This document shows, one piece after another, positions 1-12,018 of a stretch of 64,000 nucleotides of DNA. Every line of letters begins with the position of its first letter. Position 1 is the stretch's first letter. This DNA is from Calycina herbarum (taxonomy: Eukaryota; Ascomycota; Leotiomycetes; Helotiales; Pezizellaceae), in the NCBI GenBank assembly GCA_001414485.1, contig LLEY01000038.1, forward strand, positions 62,001-126,000. The letters are read 5' to 3'. A model generated the notes under the pieces. The model did not search any database. It worked only from the letters and a program-made list of their open reading frames with translations, and was not told the origin of the DNA. The position numbers were made by a program, and so were the translations under genes.

Positions 1-699
1 TAGTAAGGAATGATTAGGATCGAGTAACTATAGTTAGCTCTATTAATAACGAAGAAACTATTAAGTTTAAGGAGCTAGGACTAGAATAGATAGTATTAAA
101 CAACTACCTAGAGAAGAGAGATCTGTAGATAGTTACTAATTTAAGAAATACTACTACTAAATAGTAGTAGTATTATCTAGAAGGATTTGATAAATATAAT
201 AGATGTCTAAAGACGGATATAACTACCTACCTACCTAGTTAAGACTATAAGTTAGAAATTAATAGGAAATATTAGATATTAAGAGTTAAAAAAGGAGTTA
301 TAATAGTATTTAAAGGATTAGAGAATCAACGAATATTTAGAGTTACTAAGGTAGACCCCTAGGCTAACCTAATCTAGGAATTCTACTAACCTATAAAAGG
401 TAAATAATAGACTACTAAGACATTATATAAAGCAACTATTAAATAGGTTTAGTATAAACTACGAGTATTATTAGACTAGTCTATAGAAAGACGTTTTATA
501 GAAACACTTCTAAAACCTAAGGGAACTATAGAAGATAGTCTAGTATATAAAGTAGCTTTTTCTAACGATGAAAAAGTAATATTCTTCCTAAGCTCTTAAA
601 AAGGAGATAATAGTAAGAGAAGATTCAAGGTTTATTATATTAAACTAGAAAATTACATTACTATAAGAGAGTTAAACGTTATATCTAGAGAAAATCAAC

Positions 700-3600
700 T
701 TATAGTAATAGTAAAGATAAGAGAGAAGGAACTCTAAGTCTTAATTAATTCTAGAGTAATAGGTAATTTCCTTTCTCTAGTAGCTTAGAAGAAGCTAAAC
801 GTCCTAATTAAAGATATAAGGCCTTACTACTTAGGAGTAGTTAATAGAATAGACGTTGTATACTAAGATAGAATTATTAATTAGTAAACTATCCTAATAA
901 ATATTACTATTAAAGAACACTACTTAGATATATAATTCAATATTATTAAGATAGAGAATAAGGAAGCAATACTTAGTATACTATAGATTTAAGAATATAA
1001 TCTAGATATTAACTAGAAGGCTTAGAAAATAACTTTTAGTTAATATAATTACATAGGTTTGTAATTATAACTATAAGGCTAGAACGAGGTTAGCGCCACC
1101 TCTTCTAAGACGCTAGAACACCTTACCTAAGGTCCTCTATAGGTTAGTAAGACAGCTGATAATAAAATACTTATATAGTATAGAGAATTTAAGGCTTTGT
1201 TTAAAAATCTAGAAGACTTATAAGCCTTGCTAGAATATCGCTTATAGGATTATAAGATTAAATTAAAAGAGGGTTATTACCTTTTAAAGTAGAAGCTTCG
1301 GTTATATAACTAGAAAAGCCTATAGAGAATAGAAAGTTATATAAAAGAAGGTATTAAGAAGAGATATATTAGAAGATCTAAGTTACTAATTATCTTAAAT
1401 ATACTTATTATTAAGAAGAAAGATAACCTAGATAAGAGAGTATATATTAATTACTAAGAAGTGAATTACGCTATAGTTAAGAACGCTTATCTACTACTAC
1501 TTAGCTAATACTTATAAGACAAGTTAGATAAGGTAGTACGATTTATAAAATTAGATTAACGAAACGCTTATAGACTTATATAGATAAAAACCGGAGACGA
1601 ATAGAAGACAGCGTTTACTTTACTATCAGGCCTTTATAAATATATAGTTATACTATTTAGACTTTATAATATACTAGCTATATATTAGAGATAAAATAAT
1701 AATATTTTAAGAGATCTTCTAAGAGTAATAGTAATCTATTACTTAGATAATATTTTAATCTTCTTAGAAAAAGAAGAAGAATATAAGAGATATGTTAAAG
1801 AAGTTTTATAATAACTTATAAAAGTAAACTCTTAGTTAAAACTCTTGAAATACGAGTTTAGAGTAACTTAGATACTTTTCTTAGAATAGGTATTTAGCTT
1901 AAAGAAAATAGAAATAGATCTAGTAAAGATCTAAGACATTTTAAACTAGAAGTTATTAGAGAATATAAAAGATATATAGTTCTTCCTTAGATTTATAAAC
2001 TTTTGCTATCTATTTATATAAGACTATATAAAGATTACTAAACTAATAATAGTACTAGTAAAGAAAGCTATTAAATTTATTTAGAATAAATAAGCTAAGG
2101 ACGTTTTTTAAAAGATTAAAGCAAAGTTTATAGAAAAATCTATTTTATATAACTTTAATATAGAAAAACTAAGTATAATTAAAACAAACGTCTTAGATAT
2201 ATTAGTAGATACGATTTACTTATAACTAAATAAAAAGAGAAAACTTATACCTATTATATATTATTTAAAAACGTTTAACCTAGTATAATAAAACTATAGT
2301 ATCTTTAATAAAGAATTACTTACTATAATATTAGCTTTAGAATACTAGAGAATCTATTTATAACTAGTAAAATACTAAGTTATAGTTTTATCTAACTATA
2401 AGAATCTTAAGATATTTATAATAACTAAGAAACTTATAACTAGATAGCTAGCTAGATAGGTAGAAATTTTAGAAAAGTTTAATATTATTATTTAATATAT
2501 AAAAGGAATATTAAACACTTAAGCTAATACTCTTAGCTAGAAACCTAGATATAAGAGAAATAAAGAGTATAAGAAGATTACGATCTTAAAGACTCTTAAG
2601 AACAGGGATTTAGTACCTACTATATACAAAATAGCAGCGATAAACGATATCTAGATAGATAAAATTCAGAATATATATAAGAGATATAACTAGTATATAA
2701 AAGGAAAGCTATAGGTTCCTAGTTTATATACTAAGGAGTTCGTATAAGAATACTATACTACGCTCGCTTATAGCTACTAAGGAATTCGTAGAACTCTTTA
2801 AAAGATAAGATAATACTACTATATTAATCGATTATCTACGATAGTTAAAGAAGTAATAGTAGAATATAATACCTATACTAGGAATAAGGCTTTCTACTAT
2901 ACTTCTTATAGATAGATAAATACTACTCTAATACTATAAATACCTTAGAAATTAATATCTATAGATTTTATTATTAAATTACTAAAATCTAAAGATCTTA
3001 TAATAGGAGTTAAGTATAACACGATCCTAGTTATTATAGAATAACTTATAAAGTATATAATTCTAATAGTATATATAGAGTTAAGTATAGCTAAGGAATT
3101 AGCATTTATATTCTTTAGAGAAGTAGTCTTAAGATATAAACTACTTAAAGAAATACTCTTAGATAGAGATAAGCTCTTTATCTTAAAATTTTAAATCGCT
3201 CTTATAAAACGATTAGGTATAAAAAGAAAGCTTTCTATAGCTTTCTACTCTTAGATAAATAGAGAGAATAAATAAATAAACTAAGTAGTAGAAATATACC
3301 TTTATTATTATATAAACTACTAGTAAGATAACTAGGTAGAGCTGCTGTCTTTAACATAGTTTACTTATAATAGTTTAGTAATAGAAATAACACTTATTAC
3401 GCTATTTTATACTAACTTTAGATATAAATTATTAGTATATCGAGAACCGCTGTCTATAACTATCGACAACTAACTTACTCGTGTTTATGTCTTAAAAATT
3501 AAAAGTCTATATAAGGAACTTATAAAGGATTTATAGTTTATAGCTGAAAGAAACACGTACTACTATAATAGACGACGTAGTTAGAAGCTAATACTAAAAG

Positions 3601-3990
3601 AGAGAGATAAAGTCTACTTAGTATAAAAGAATATTAATATAAAAAGACTAAGTAATAAATTAGACTATAAAAAACTTAGACTATTTAAAATTAAACGAGT
3701 TAAGAGACCTTTAAATTATAAATTAGTATTACTAAAGATAATAAATATCTATCTAGTATTCTATATATCCTTACTTAAACTAGTACTACTAGGAGTACTA
3801 CTAGCTCTATTTATAGAAATTCAACTAGTTAATCTAAACGTTAAATACAAAGTTAAAAAGATTCTTAACTATAAGATTATTAGAAGTAAGATTAAATATT
3901 TAATTAAATAGTTAGATTACCTATACTTAGAAAATACTTAGAAACCTAGAAAAAACATTAACTAGTACTTAGAGGAACTTTAGAAGTTCT
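700..3990 (+). pseudogene. Gypsy family A pol remnant (PR-RT-RH-IN-chromodomain)
   Basis: Protease: near 736-765 the usual D-S-G active site with the following G-N-F reads N-S-R...G-N-F. Reverse transcriptase lies at about 1,330-1,830, with a recognisable K-L-D/R-N-A-Y-R-L-I stretch. Its catalytic Y-x-D-D box reads Y-L-D-N near 1,740, a transition in the last Asp codon. RNase H lies at about 2,080-2,560 and integrase at about 2,640-3,600, including the S-I-D-F-I-I-K-L strand. The chromodomain lies at about 3,845-3,990, with K-V-K-K-I-L and the L-E-N-T aromatic-cage neighbourhood. Stops occur every few tens of codons. All key residue losses I can read are G-to-A or C-to-T changes. Confidence 0.88.
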
Positions 3991-4665
3991 ACCGCCGAAA
4001 CCTAGGTCTATCTATATTATATAGTTAGCTAGATAGGCTTTAAGAAAGGCTAGGTCGAGACCTAGGTTAAAGGTAGGAGCAGAATCAGAGGTTGTAGAAA
4101 GAGCTACTAGCTAGGTAGCCTTATCTACTATCTTTTCCTTCTTCTCTACCTTCTCCTTCTCTTACCTTTCTAATTCTTTAGTAGTATCTAACTTATTAAG
4201 TAAGTTAAGACTAGCTACTATTATCTTTTTCTCTCTTTTAAGAAGAAGACGTTTTTACTATTAGAGCTATAGGATTTTTACTATTACCTCCTCTTCTTAA
4301 GAGTTAAGATAGGCTTTCTACTTCTTAATAGAAGCCTAGTCTAAGAGTAAGAGTATTCGATTCCGCTTATAATAGTTATAGGATTTTCTTTACCTAGTAT
4401 ATACTATATAATAGGAATATTAATCGCTATATATCGCGATATATCGGCGTAGCCTACTAGCTAGGTTAAGAGATTTTTTATATTAAGTATAAGAAGCTAT
4501 TTCGTCGTTATATTATTTAATATAGTTTCTAAGAGCTTAACGTTCGGTATGTTTCTTAGTTATAGGAAGTAGTATAGTAAAAAGGAAAGAAGGTCTCTAG
4601 CTTTCTAACGATATTTCTTAGGTTATACTTAAGTATAGAGATATACTAAGCTAAGAAGAGGATAG

Positions 4666-5103
4666 TATTACGAATTATATATATACGTAATAAGTAAAAG
4701 ACCAGGCAGCGTCCTAATAGGTTAAGCGCTATTAGAATACTCTTATAGTAAATAGGGATCGGTTAAGCTAGCTAAGCGATCTAAGGATTTCGTTATATAA
4801 TTATATAATTAGAAAAGGGGTCGACTAGGTTAATAGGCGATCTAAGCGACTAAAACGACTAGAGTAACTAGCGCTCTAGTCTACTTAAGAGAATAAAGGT
4901 TCTATATAAGACTAGTACGTCTGCTATTAGATAGGAGCTTTATACTTAACTTTAGTTATTAATCTTATTATCTTATTTAACATCTTTAATATAAGTAACG
5001 AGTTTACTTCTAAGTAAATAACCCGGTATATCTATACTTCTTACCTGTATACTAACCTTCGAGACTTAGTTATCTTTGTTTAGTTCGTTTGAGTTTCGTT
5101 ATA
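4666..5103 (+). repeat. 3' LTR of Gypsy family A copy 1
   Basis: This 438 bp block is the reverse complement of the LTRs at 20,235, 26,524, 17,752 and 28,429. It begins TATTACG and ends CGTTATA, the RIP-altered form of TGTTACG...CGTTACA. A purine-rich tract ending in GATAG sits directly to its left, as at the matching side of the intact copy. Confidence 0.88.
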
Positions 5104-5772
5104 ATAGAGTAGCTACGTATAATCTACCTTATTAAATACCTCTACTATATCTAACTAAGCTAGGGACGCGTAGCTCTTATTTTCCTATACTATATATACT
5201 CTCTCTATTACTATTCTAATCGCTAGTTCTATATTCTAGTGCTTCTAGTTACCTATTTATATCTCTAGGAGTATTATAGCGTCTTCTGCGAGCTTTATAA
5301 GCCTCTACGCTATTACCTTCTTAAAGATCTTACCTATAGTTAAGAGTAGCGCTATTAGCTAGTAGGTCTCTACTTTACCTTATTCCTTTATTATTTTACC
5401 TAGTCTTCTAAGTACTACTACTTTTATATAGTAGAAGTAGGATAGGAAGTATTATAAGTAGAAGCTCGCTTCTACTATTACTATAAGTACCTCTCGAAGT
5501 AGCTTATTATACGCTTTTAGAAAGCTGTTTATAAGTATATCGAACTCTAGTACTTTCTATAGCGCTAATCTTATAGCTGTCTTAATAAATTTCTTAGTCA
5601 CCTGCTAGCTTACTTCGTACTTCTAAGAGAAGCTCTTAGAGCTCTATTCTCTATTTAGGATACTAGAGTAGTTAGCTGTTGATTCTAAGAAGAACTTCTC
5701 TATAAGAATATAAGCCTTATCCTTGTAGTTCTCGCCTTTTACCCTACTAAGCGAGGTAAGTATTAGTAGTAC

Positions 5773-8580
5773 TAGTGGTCGGCAAATAGAAGAGGTTCTA
5801 GTAGAATATTCTAGTTTTTGCTAGCAATAGAACCTTCTAGGAGAGGTTTAAAATAGAATGAAGTCTTCTATAAAAAAAAACCCTAGAACACCTATTCCAG
5901 AGGTAGTAGGTATTAGCCTATATAGGAGTTATTTTAGGTTATTTAGTAGTGAATTTCATAGATTTTAAGATATATTTAGTTATCTAATTAAACGAAAAAA
6001 GGTATAAAAAGCTTAAATTTAAGGAATTTTCAATTTTCTATTAATTATATACTAATTACCTTACTACTACTAGCGTTATCTCCTTAAATATATGCTATTA
6101 ATTCTTTGCTTATTTTAAGTTCCTTAACTTTAGCTTCTATAAGTAAACCCTAGCTTCTTAGATATATAATCTAATATAAAGTACTATTAGTAACTCGGTA
6201 ACGCTTCTTTGTAATAACAAGAGCGCCTTTAGAAAACACTCGTTTAGAGAGAGCCGATATAGTAGGTATTATAAGATAATCGCGTACTATTTGTACTAAT
6301 ATAGAGTAATCGTATTACTTGCCTTTCTAGTACTTTACAACCTCTCTAATAGGTACGTTCTTAGCTAAACACTTCTCCTGAAGGTATTATATATATTCGG
6401 ATATTACTATATAAGCTCGATCGTTGCTAAAGTCGTAAAAAGAGTTACGCTAGGCCTTCTCTTTCTCTGAAGAACTCTTGTCTAAGCCTCTCTCCTTCTC
6501 TGTTAATCTCTCTTATAACTTTATCTTATTATCTCGACTATAGTATTTATTATATGTTGACTTAAATTATACCTTAACCTTCTTATATATATTGTTTCTA
6601 GTACCGTCATCGTTCTCTAATATCTTAGTAAAGAAGTAGAGCTTATATCGAGGATCTAAAATAGTTGTAACTGAGGCGGTATAAGAGGTAAGAGCTAATT
6701 TAAAGTATTTATCGAGCTTCTCGTATACGGCGCTTGTAGCCTAACGAAGAGTATATTTGTATTAATACTAGACAAGGGCTTTAAGTTGTCGGCGGAGAGT
6801 AATATACGTTAGTATAGAGTAGTAGAGCGTAGGGTACTTCTTAGCTTGAAGTGTAATAAGAGGCTTTTCAAAGATAGTAAAGAACTCCTGTATCTCCTTA
6901 CTAGTATCCTAATCCTTATTAGTAAGATCTAAGTTACGAATTAATTCGTTAATTCTTTGTATTACGTATATAGATTTAATAGGATCTTCGAGGTGTAAAA
7001 AGCGTTTAAGAAAGAATACTATTGAATTCTATTATACTAGTATATCTAAAGTTATTTTAAGGAACTTAATATTATATCTTTAATAAGCGTCGAGTAACCG
7101 TTGGCGGAAGAGACGTTAGCGAAAGACAATTATAAGTAATCGAGTCTTAAAAAAGAAGGACCGAGGCTTTGAGAATATCTCTTCTAGAGATGTAGCGGCG
7201 GTATTAGGTTGAAAGTCTTATAAATGACGAGGCTCTTTTAGCTTAACTTTAAGTATTGCTATACTATCTTAAATTATAAGATTAAGGATATGTTTAAGAT
7301 ATCGTAGATCTCCCTCCTCTATGTCAAAAGAGAGCTAAAAGCGAGCCTTCTTTTTAGGCGAATACTTACGATATCAGCTAGTGTATTTAGCTATAAAGTT
7401 AGTAAGAAGTATATTATTTACTAAGGCGTTATTATGTATAATTGCTAAAGTAGAAGGTATAATATCATAGAAATCGGTGATCTTAAGAAGGACACTTATA
7501 AGGTATTCTCCTAAGTAAATTAGCTCTAGTAGATAGATAAGATCTAGAATAGTTATATAAGTTTCGAATTCCTTATTAATATAATATATAGTAACTGTTA
7601 TATATTCCTTATAATTAACCGCTGTCTATATGTCCGTAGTAAGAGCAATTCTGCCGCTGCTTATAACTTATACTTAGAGTTGAGATTTAAGAGCCTTTTA
7701 TACGAGTTCGAATTGTATAGTAATATTACGAAGGAGTATATAAGTAGATAGAAGCGTAACTTGTGGATTAATATACTTAAAGAGCTATATTATAGACTCT
7801 TGATTTATAAGCTAAAAAGAGAGGTTATTTATAGTAATCTATCTAATTAGACGATAAGTGAATTCTATCTACTAATTATGTTTAATCTCTTCCTTTGAAA
7901 GACTCTTCTTCTTTAGCTAAAAGAAAGTACTTCGGCTATCTACCTTAAGTGCTTTCTCCTTATCCTTTGATATAGGGAACTCCTTATAGTAGGTGAGGTA
8001 GTGTTACTTAACTACTTATATTCCTGGTATAAATCTCTTAAGCTTTTTAGACGTCTAACTTATATAATTCAGCTATCTATATTTAACTATTATTATCTCT
8101 AGCTCGTCTAGTATAACTATACGTATAAACTTAGGGTTTAGGTTCTTAAAGAAGAAGTTCTATATAGGCTTTAAAGGAGGGACTCTAGAAGAGCGATTAA
8201 GTTATAAAGTAGGACGAACTGGTAGAAGTTCTAGGTTAGTATAATAACGCTTTTAAGGACTCAAAGATAGAGGAGGTATTAAATACCGAGGAGCTTGGAT
8301 TACTCGACGATTTAGAGACGCTATTATAAGAGTAGTTATATATATAGTAGTATTATTAGTTTTAAATTTAATATCTTAGTAAATAAAAGGTAGGCCTTAG
8401 CGCCTAGATTATTATTTTTATAGTCTAAAATCACGTAAAATGTTACGTAGATAGAATTCCAGTAGAACTTCTATAGAAACCCTATTTTTTATAGAGTCTT
8501 CTATAGATTTTTAAAAAAGGAATAGAGTCTTCTAGTATATAGCTGTGGAACTTCTATGGAATTCCAGTTGCCGACTACTA
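5773..8580 (-). mobile_element. hAT DNA transposon with 8-bp target-site duplication
   Basis: The ends carry inverted repeats TAGTGGTCGGCAA (left) and the complement of TAGTAGTCGGCAA (right). Each end is flanked by the same 8 bp, AGTAGTAC, at 5,765-5,772 and 8,581-8,588. An 8-bp duplication plus a minus-strand transposase with the hAT dimerisation domain identifies the superfamily. Length 2,808 bp. It sits in the EN-RT linker of the LINE, so it is younger than the LINE. Confidence 0.92.
6090..8250 (-). pseudogene. hAT transposase remnant
   Basis: Minus-strand reading gives a weak BED-like N-terminus near 8,000-8,130, then at about 7,780-7,860 a segment resembling the N-L-S-F-x-L-x-N-x-x-S-I-x-x-L block of hAT transposases. 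The C-terminal dimerisation domain at about 6,130-6,330 reads V-R-D-Y-L-I-I-P-T-I-S-A, S-K-R-V-F-S-K-G and I-x-K-K-R-Y-R, followed by L-R-S-x-G-L-L. The last block is the classic hAT A-P-S-E-R-x-F-S region. Scattered TAG/TAA stops show it is dead. Confidence 0.82.
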
Positions 8581-9849
8581 AGTAGTACTAGTACTTTAGG
8601 TTTTACGTATTCTTTAAGATATACCTACTTTTCGAGTATCTATAGTTTCCTGTCGTCTTTTGCTACCTTTATAAGCGCCTCTCTCTAGCTCTTCGTCTTT
8701 GTCTTTCTACTTATTATTCAGAGCTCTTAAAGAGCGTCGTTGAGCTGTTTTCTTAAGCTTCTTATACGTAGCTCTCTCTAGGTTCTTTTATACTTTCTTA
8801 CTTCGTTTAACACCTCTTTAACCTCTATATTCTACTAGAGTTACGCTCTCTCTCTATCTAGTTTTTAAAGTAGCGTCGAGACTCGAGCTATTCGTTAAAG
8901 CTCTTCTACGAGCTTCTTAATAGCTCTCTCAAGCTCCTGTTTGTTCTAGATTACTAGTATTATAAGGTAATTAGCCTCTAGCTATAGCCGAGTATCTATA
9001 GTACCTCTCTTTCTTCTCTAGCCGCTATTATAAGAAGTTAAGCTATATAGTTAGACCCTAGTAGGTCTAGCGTCCTCTACTAAGTAGCTACGTTTCTAGT
9101 AGAGAAGGCTAAGTTAATTATTAAGTTATAAGAGCCTTCTCTTCTCTAGGTAACCTCGCTATATAGTATATTCCTCTTAAGCGCCTACTATATAGTAAGC
9201 TTAAGAGTATAGTCTACGTTCTAGTTATATCTCCTATAGATATTCTAGAGAGGGTAGTAAGCGTTTAAGTCTCCTACTATAAGCGCTCTCCTTAGTCTCG
9301 CTTATTAAAGTATATTCTTAATTAGTATTCGTCTAGCTTATAGGTTATATACTAAGTAGACTATTGTTTCGTTCGCTCTCTTACCTATTATTATACTTGC
9401 CTAGTTCTTACTAGTAGTATATATCTAGCTTTCTTTTAAATACCTTTTATATATAAAGAGTACTACTGCCTCGTCTAACTAAATCATATTATACCTCGAG
9501 CTTAAAGAGTAGCTTAGAGAGTCTCTTACGCTATTCCACGCTAGCTCTTAAATCGCTAAGATATCGTATTCCTTCTTATAATTTAGAGTCGCGTCGAGTA
9601 CCTCTAGTGTCTTCCTTATATTCTAGTATAGTACTATTATACTTATAGTAGTCTTATAAGTAGTGTTTAGCCTACTTCTACTTCGTCTTCTACTTAGTTC
9701 TCTATTATACTAAGAGAGCTTCCTAGCCTTTTAAGAAACTAAGTAAGGTTACTCTCGTTTATAAGTTCTACCTTACTTATATCTATTAGCCTTCCTAGTA
9801 TAGATCCTTACCTTAGTCTCTTCCTCGCAGCTTATAAGCCCTCTTTATA

Positions 9850-11150
9850 GCTAAACGCGAACAGGTAGAGCGTCTCTACCTCTTCTTCCTTTATAGTCTT
9901 TTATAGATTTATAAACGAGGTTAGCCTATCTAAGTATCGTTCCCTTACTTGCTTATAGTGCTATTCTCCTGTTCGACACTCTTTTACGAATACTAGGTAT
10001 TCTCCTCTATAATTCCTATATTTCGCTAAGTACTCCTTTAGATCCTTTTTACTAGGGCGCTCCTCTTTACTCTCTTCGTGCTTCTCGTACACGTACTAGG
10101 CGCACCTCTTCTCTTATTTACAGAAGCGTACTATATACCTCTACTTCTAGTACTTAAAGTATCTTTAAGCTACTACTTCTACTATATATCTCTTATATGT
10201 AAAGTGTTATACCTCCTATAATATCCCTCTTAAGCATAGCCTTCTTACTTCTTCTATTATTACTACCTCTAGAATATAGTTCTAAAGAGCTAGCCCCTTC
10301 TAGCTCTAGCGTTCTCTATACTTACTCCCTTATTATATAATCTTCAGTACTCTTATACCAGAGGCTTATAAGATACTCTATAGTATACCCGCTGTTTCTC
10401 TCTTAAGTATATCTACTAAGACTCTCTTTACTAACACTATAAGCGTTCTTACTACTACTATTGCCTCTTATCTAAATACCTTCTTTACCTAGCTATTATC
10501 TCTTATATATACTACCTATTTCTCTTCTTTAAACTATATAATAATATCCCTACTTTAAAGCTTTCTCGCTATAATTACTCCTGCCTCGTATTCTTCTATA
10601 TTTACAGCCTCTATCACCTTCTTTAATAATAGCTTATCCTTCTCTTCGTCTATTCTTATAGCCTAGACTATAATCTCCTTTATATATTTAGCTAGTATAA
10701 CATATTCCCTTTATAACGTGGTTCCTACCTCTCTCTATAGCTCTCTAGCTCTAACTCTCTCTATCTACGTTAGAGTTCGTTCCTTTATATCTCCTATCTT
10801 CTTTACTATAATTACAAGCTTCTCTCGTAGAATACTCTTTATTATTATTTCGTCTCCTCCTTTCCTAGCTCTTCTATACTTAAGCACCTTTCTCACTATC
10901 TTAATAATTACCTTAATACCTCTTTCCTCTGTTACTAAGTCGAGTATTACTTAGATTAAGCTCTTCTCTATCGTGTCTACGTATTCTGATACTCCTCTCC
11001 GTCCTCTCCTACTCTACTCTTCTTCGTTCGTTGTTCTACCTTCGCTATTAGTTATTAGCGCGTCGGAGAGAGGAGTAAGAACTCTTTATAAGCTCTCTAT
11101 CCTACTACTACTACTGTTATAATTACTCGATATAATCGTAGAGTGCTTTA
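9850..11150 (-). pseudogene. LINE ORF1 (Gag-like, CCHC zinc knuckles) remnant
   Basis: Around 10,060-10,190 the minus strand reads a degenerate series of zinc knuckles: R-Y-F-K-Y with R-Y-I-V-R-F-C-K, then R-C-A-x-Y-V-Y-E-K-H-E-E, in which several expected Cys codons have become Tyr (TGC to TAC). This is the nucleic-acid-binding tail of Tad-type ORF1 proteins. Further left, near 9,960-10,020, a third weak C-x2-x-G-E-H unit is visible. The N-terminal part is rich in Glu, Lys and Leu but not otherwise recognisable. Confidence 0.65.
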
Positions 11151-12018
11151 TTCTCTTTCTAGACCGTCTAACAGTTGTCTAAATATATTTTAAAGCTTTT
11201 AGAGTCGCTTTTTAGTTCTAAAGATTTTTTTTAGTATTCTCTATTTTAATAATATTAAATTATATATCTAAATAGTATTCTTTAATATTAACTTTTATTA
11301 GAATAGTTTACTAGTTAATAATTCTATTCTAGTATATAACGTCTATTCTATTAACTACTCCTAGATAGTATAGCCTTATACTATTAATTAGAACGTTTAG
11401 CTTCTTTAGAGCTATTAAGAAAAGGAAATTACCTATTACTCTAGAGTTAATTATAACTTAGAGTTCCTTTTCTTATATTCTTATAGTTATAATTAACTGA
11501 TTTTCTTTAAAAGTAGTATTTAATTCGTTTTTTATAAAGTATATCTTAAATCTTTACTCGTCTCTATCTTTCTAACTAGATTTTAGAAAGAAGGTTACTT
11601 TCTCTAAATCTATAGAAGCTATCTTATATATTAATCTATATTCTATTATTCGTTCTAGTTCTAGTAAGGTTTTAATAAATCGTTTTTCTATAAACTAGTT
11701 AAATATAGTACTTAGATAATATTATATCTATTTAGCTATAACGTGTATATATAGCGAACCGGCTAACTGAAAATATATCTAAAATCGCGATTTTAATATT
11801 TTAATATCTTTATAAATTATTAATTAAAAATTTTAAAATTAAAACTTTGATTTTATTACTATATAAATATAAAAGTTATAAAATATAAGACTAAGGTTAA
11901 TTTATATTAAAAAGTTATTAAAAGAAGAAGAAAAAAGATAAGATTATAAGAGTGTTTTTAAGCGAATCGCTAAGTAAAATTATATAGCGTCTAAAACTTA
12001 GAATTCTAAATATATATA

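Larger units (their letters stand above)
1..5103 (+). mobile_element. Ty3/Gypsy chromovirus, family A copy 1 (5' end outside window)
   Basis: A degenerate LTR retrotransposon read on the plus strand. Translating through the stop codons gives, in order, the end of gag, an aspartic protease, reverse transcriptase, RNase H, integrase and a chromodomain, followed by a purine-rich tract at about 4,649-4,665 and one LTR at 4,666-5,103. That domain order is diagnostic of Ty3/Gypsy chromoviruses. Its left LTR lies outside the window, so no target-site duplication can be checked. The right end abuts the reverse transcriptase of a minus-strand LINE, so this copy appears to have inserted into that LINE. 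Tryptophan and glutamine codons have become TAG/TAA throughout, as expected from RIP. It cannot encode working proteins. Confidence 0.9.
5104..9720 (-). pseudogene. LINE ORF2 (endonuclease-reverse transcriptase) remnant, split by hAT
   Basis: The endonuclease signature V-G-D-L-N-A-Y-Y-P-L is readable on the minus strand near 9,246-9,275; functional enzymes have G-D-F-N-A-H-H-P-x-W. The reverse-transcriptase start is at 5,300-5,770, with V-V-V-L-R-R-L-G-K, then Y-x-L-I-A-L-L-x-T-I-G-K-I-F-K-K-V-I-A, matching the conserved L-x-K-P-G-K...Y-R-P-I-A-L-L...G-K-x-x-E-K blocks. The palm domain with the catalytic Y-A-D-D box is not in the window. The linker between EN and RT is interrupted by the hAT element. 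Stop codons are frequent. Confidence 0.78.
5104..11200 (-). mobile_element. Tad-like non-LTR retrotransposon (LINE), nested and 3'-truncated
   Basis: On the minus strand I can follow, from right to left, ORF1 with CCHC knuckles (about 11,150-9,850), an apurinic-type endonuclease (about 9,720-8,990), a charged helical linker (about 8,980-8,590), then after the hAT insertion the N-terminal part of a LINE reverse transcriptase (5,764-5,104). This order matches the fungal Tad clade. The element is split by the hAT element at 5,773-8,580. It is cut inside the reverse transcriptase by the LTR of Gypsy copy 1, so the rest should lie beyond the window. Its 5' end meets the protease region of Gypsy copy 3 somewhere at 11,165-11,230, suggesting insertion into that Gypsy. 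Confidence 0.82.

Noticed and set aside
10718..10954. 78-codon plus-strand ORF in the repeat island
   Set aside because: Antisense to LINE ORF1; Ser/Ile/Thr-rich composition is a by-product of AT-rich mutated DNA.
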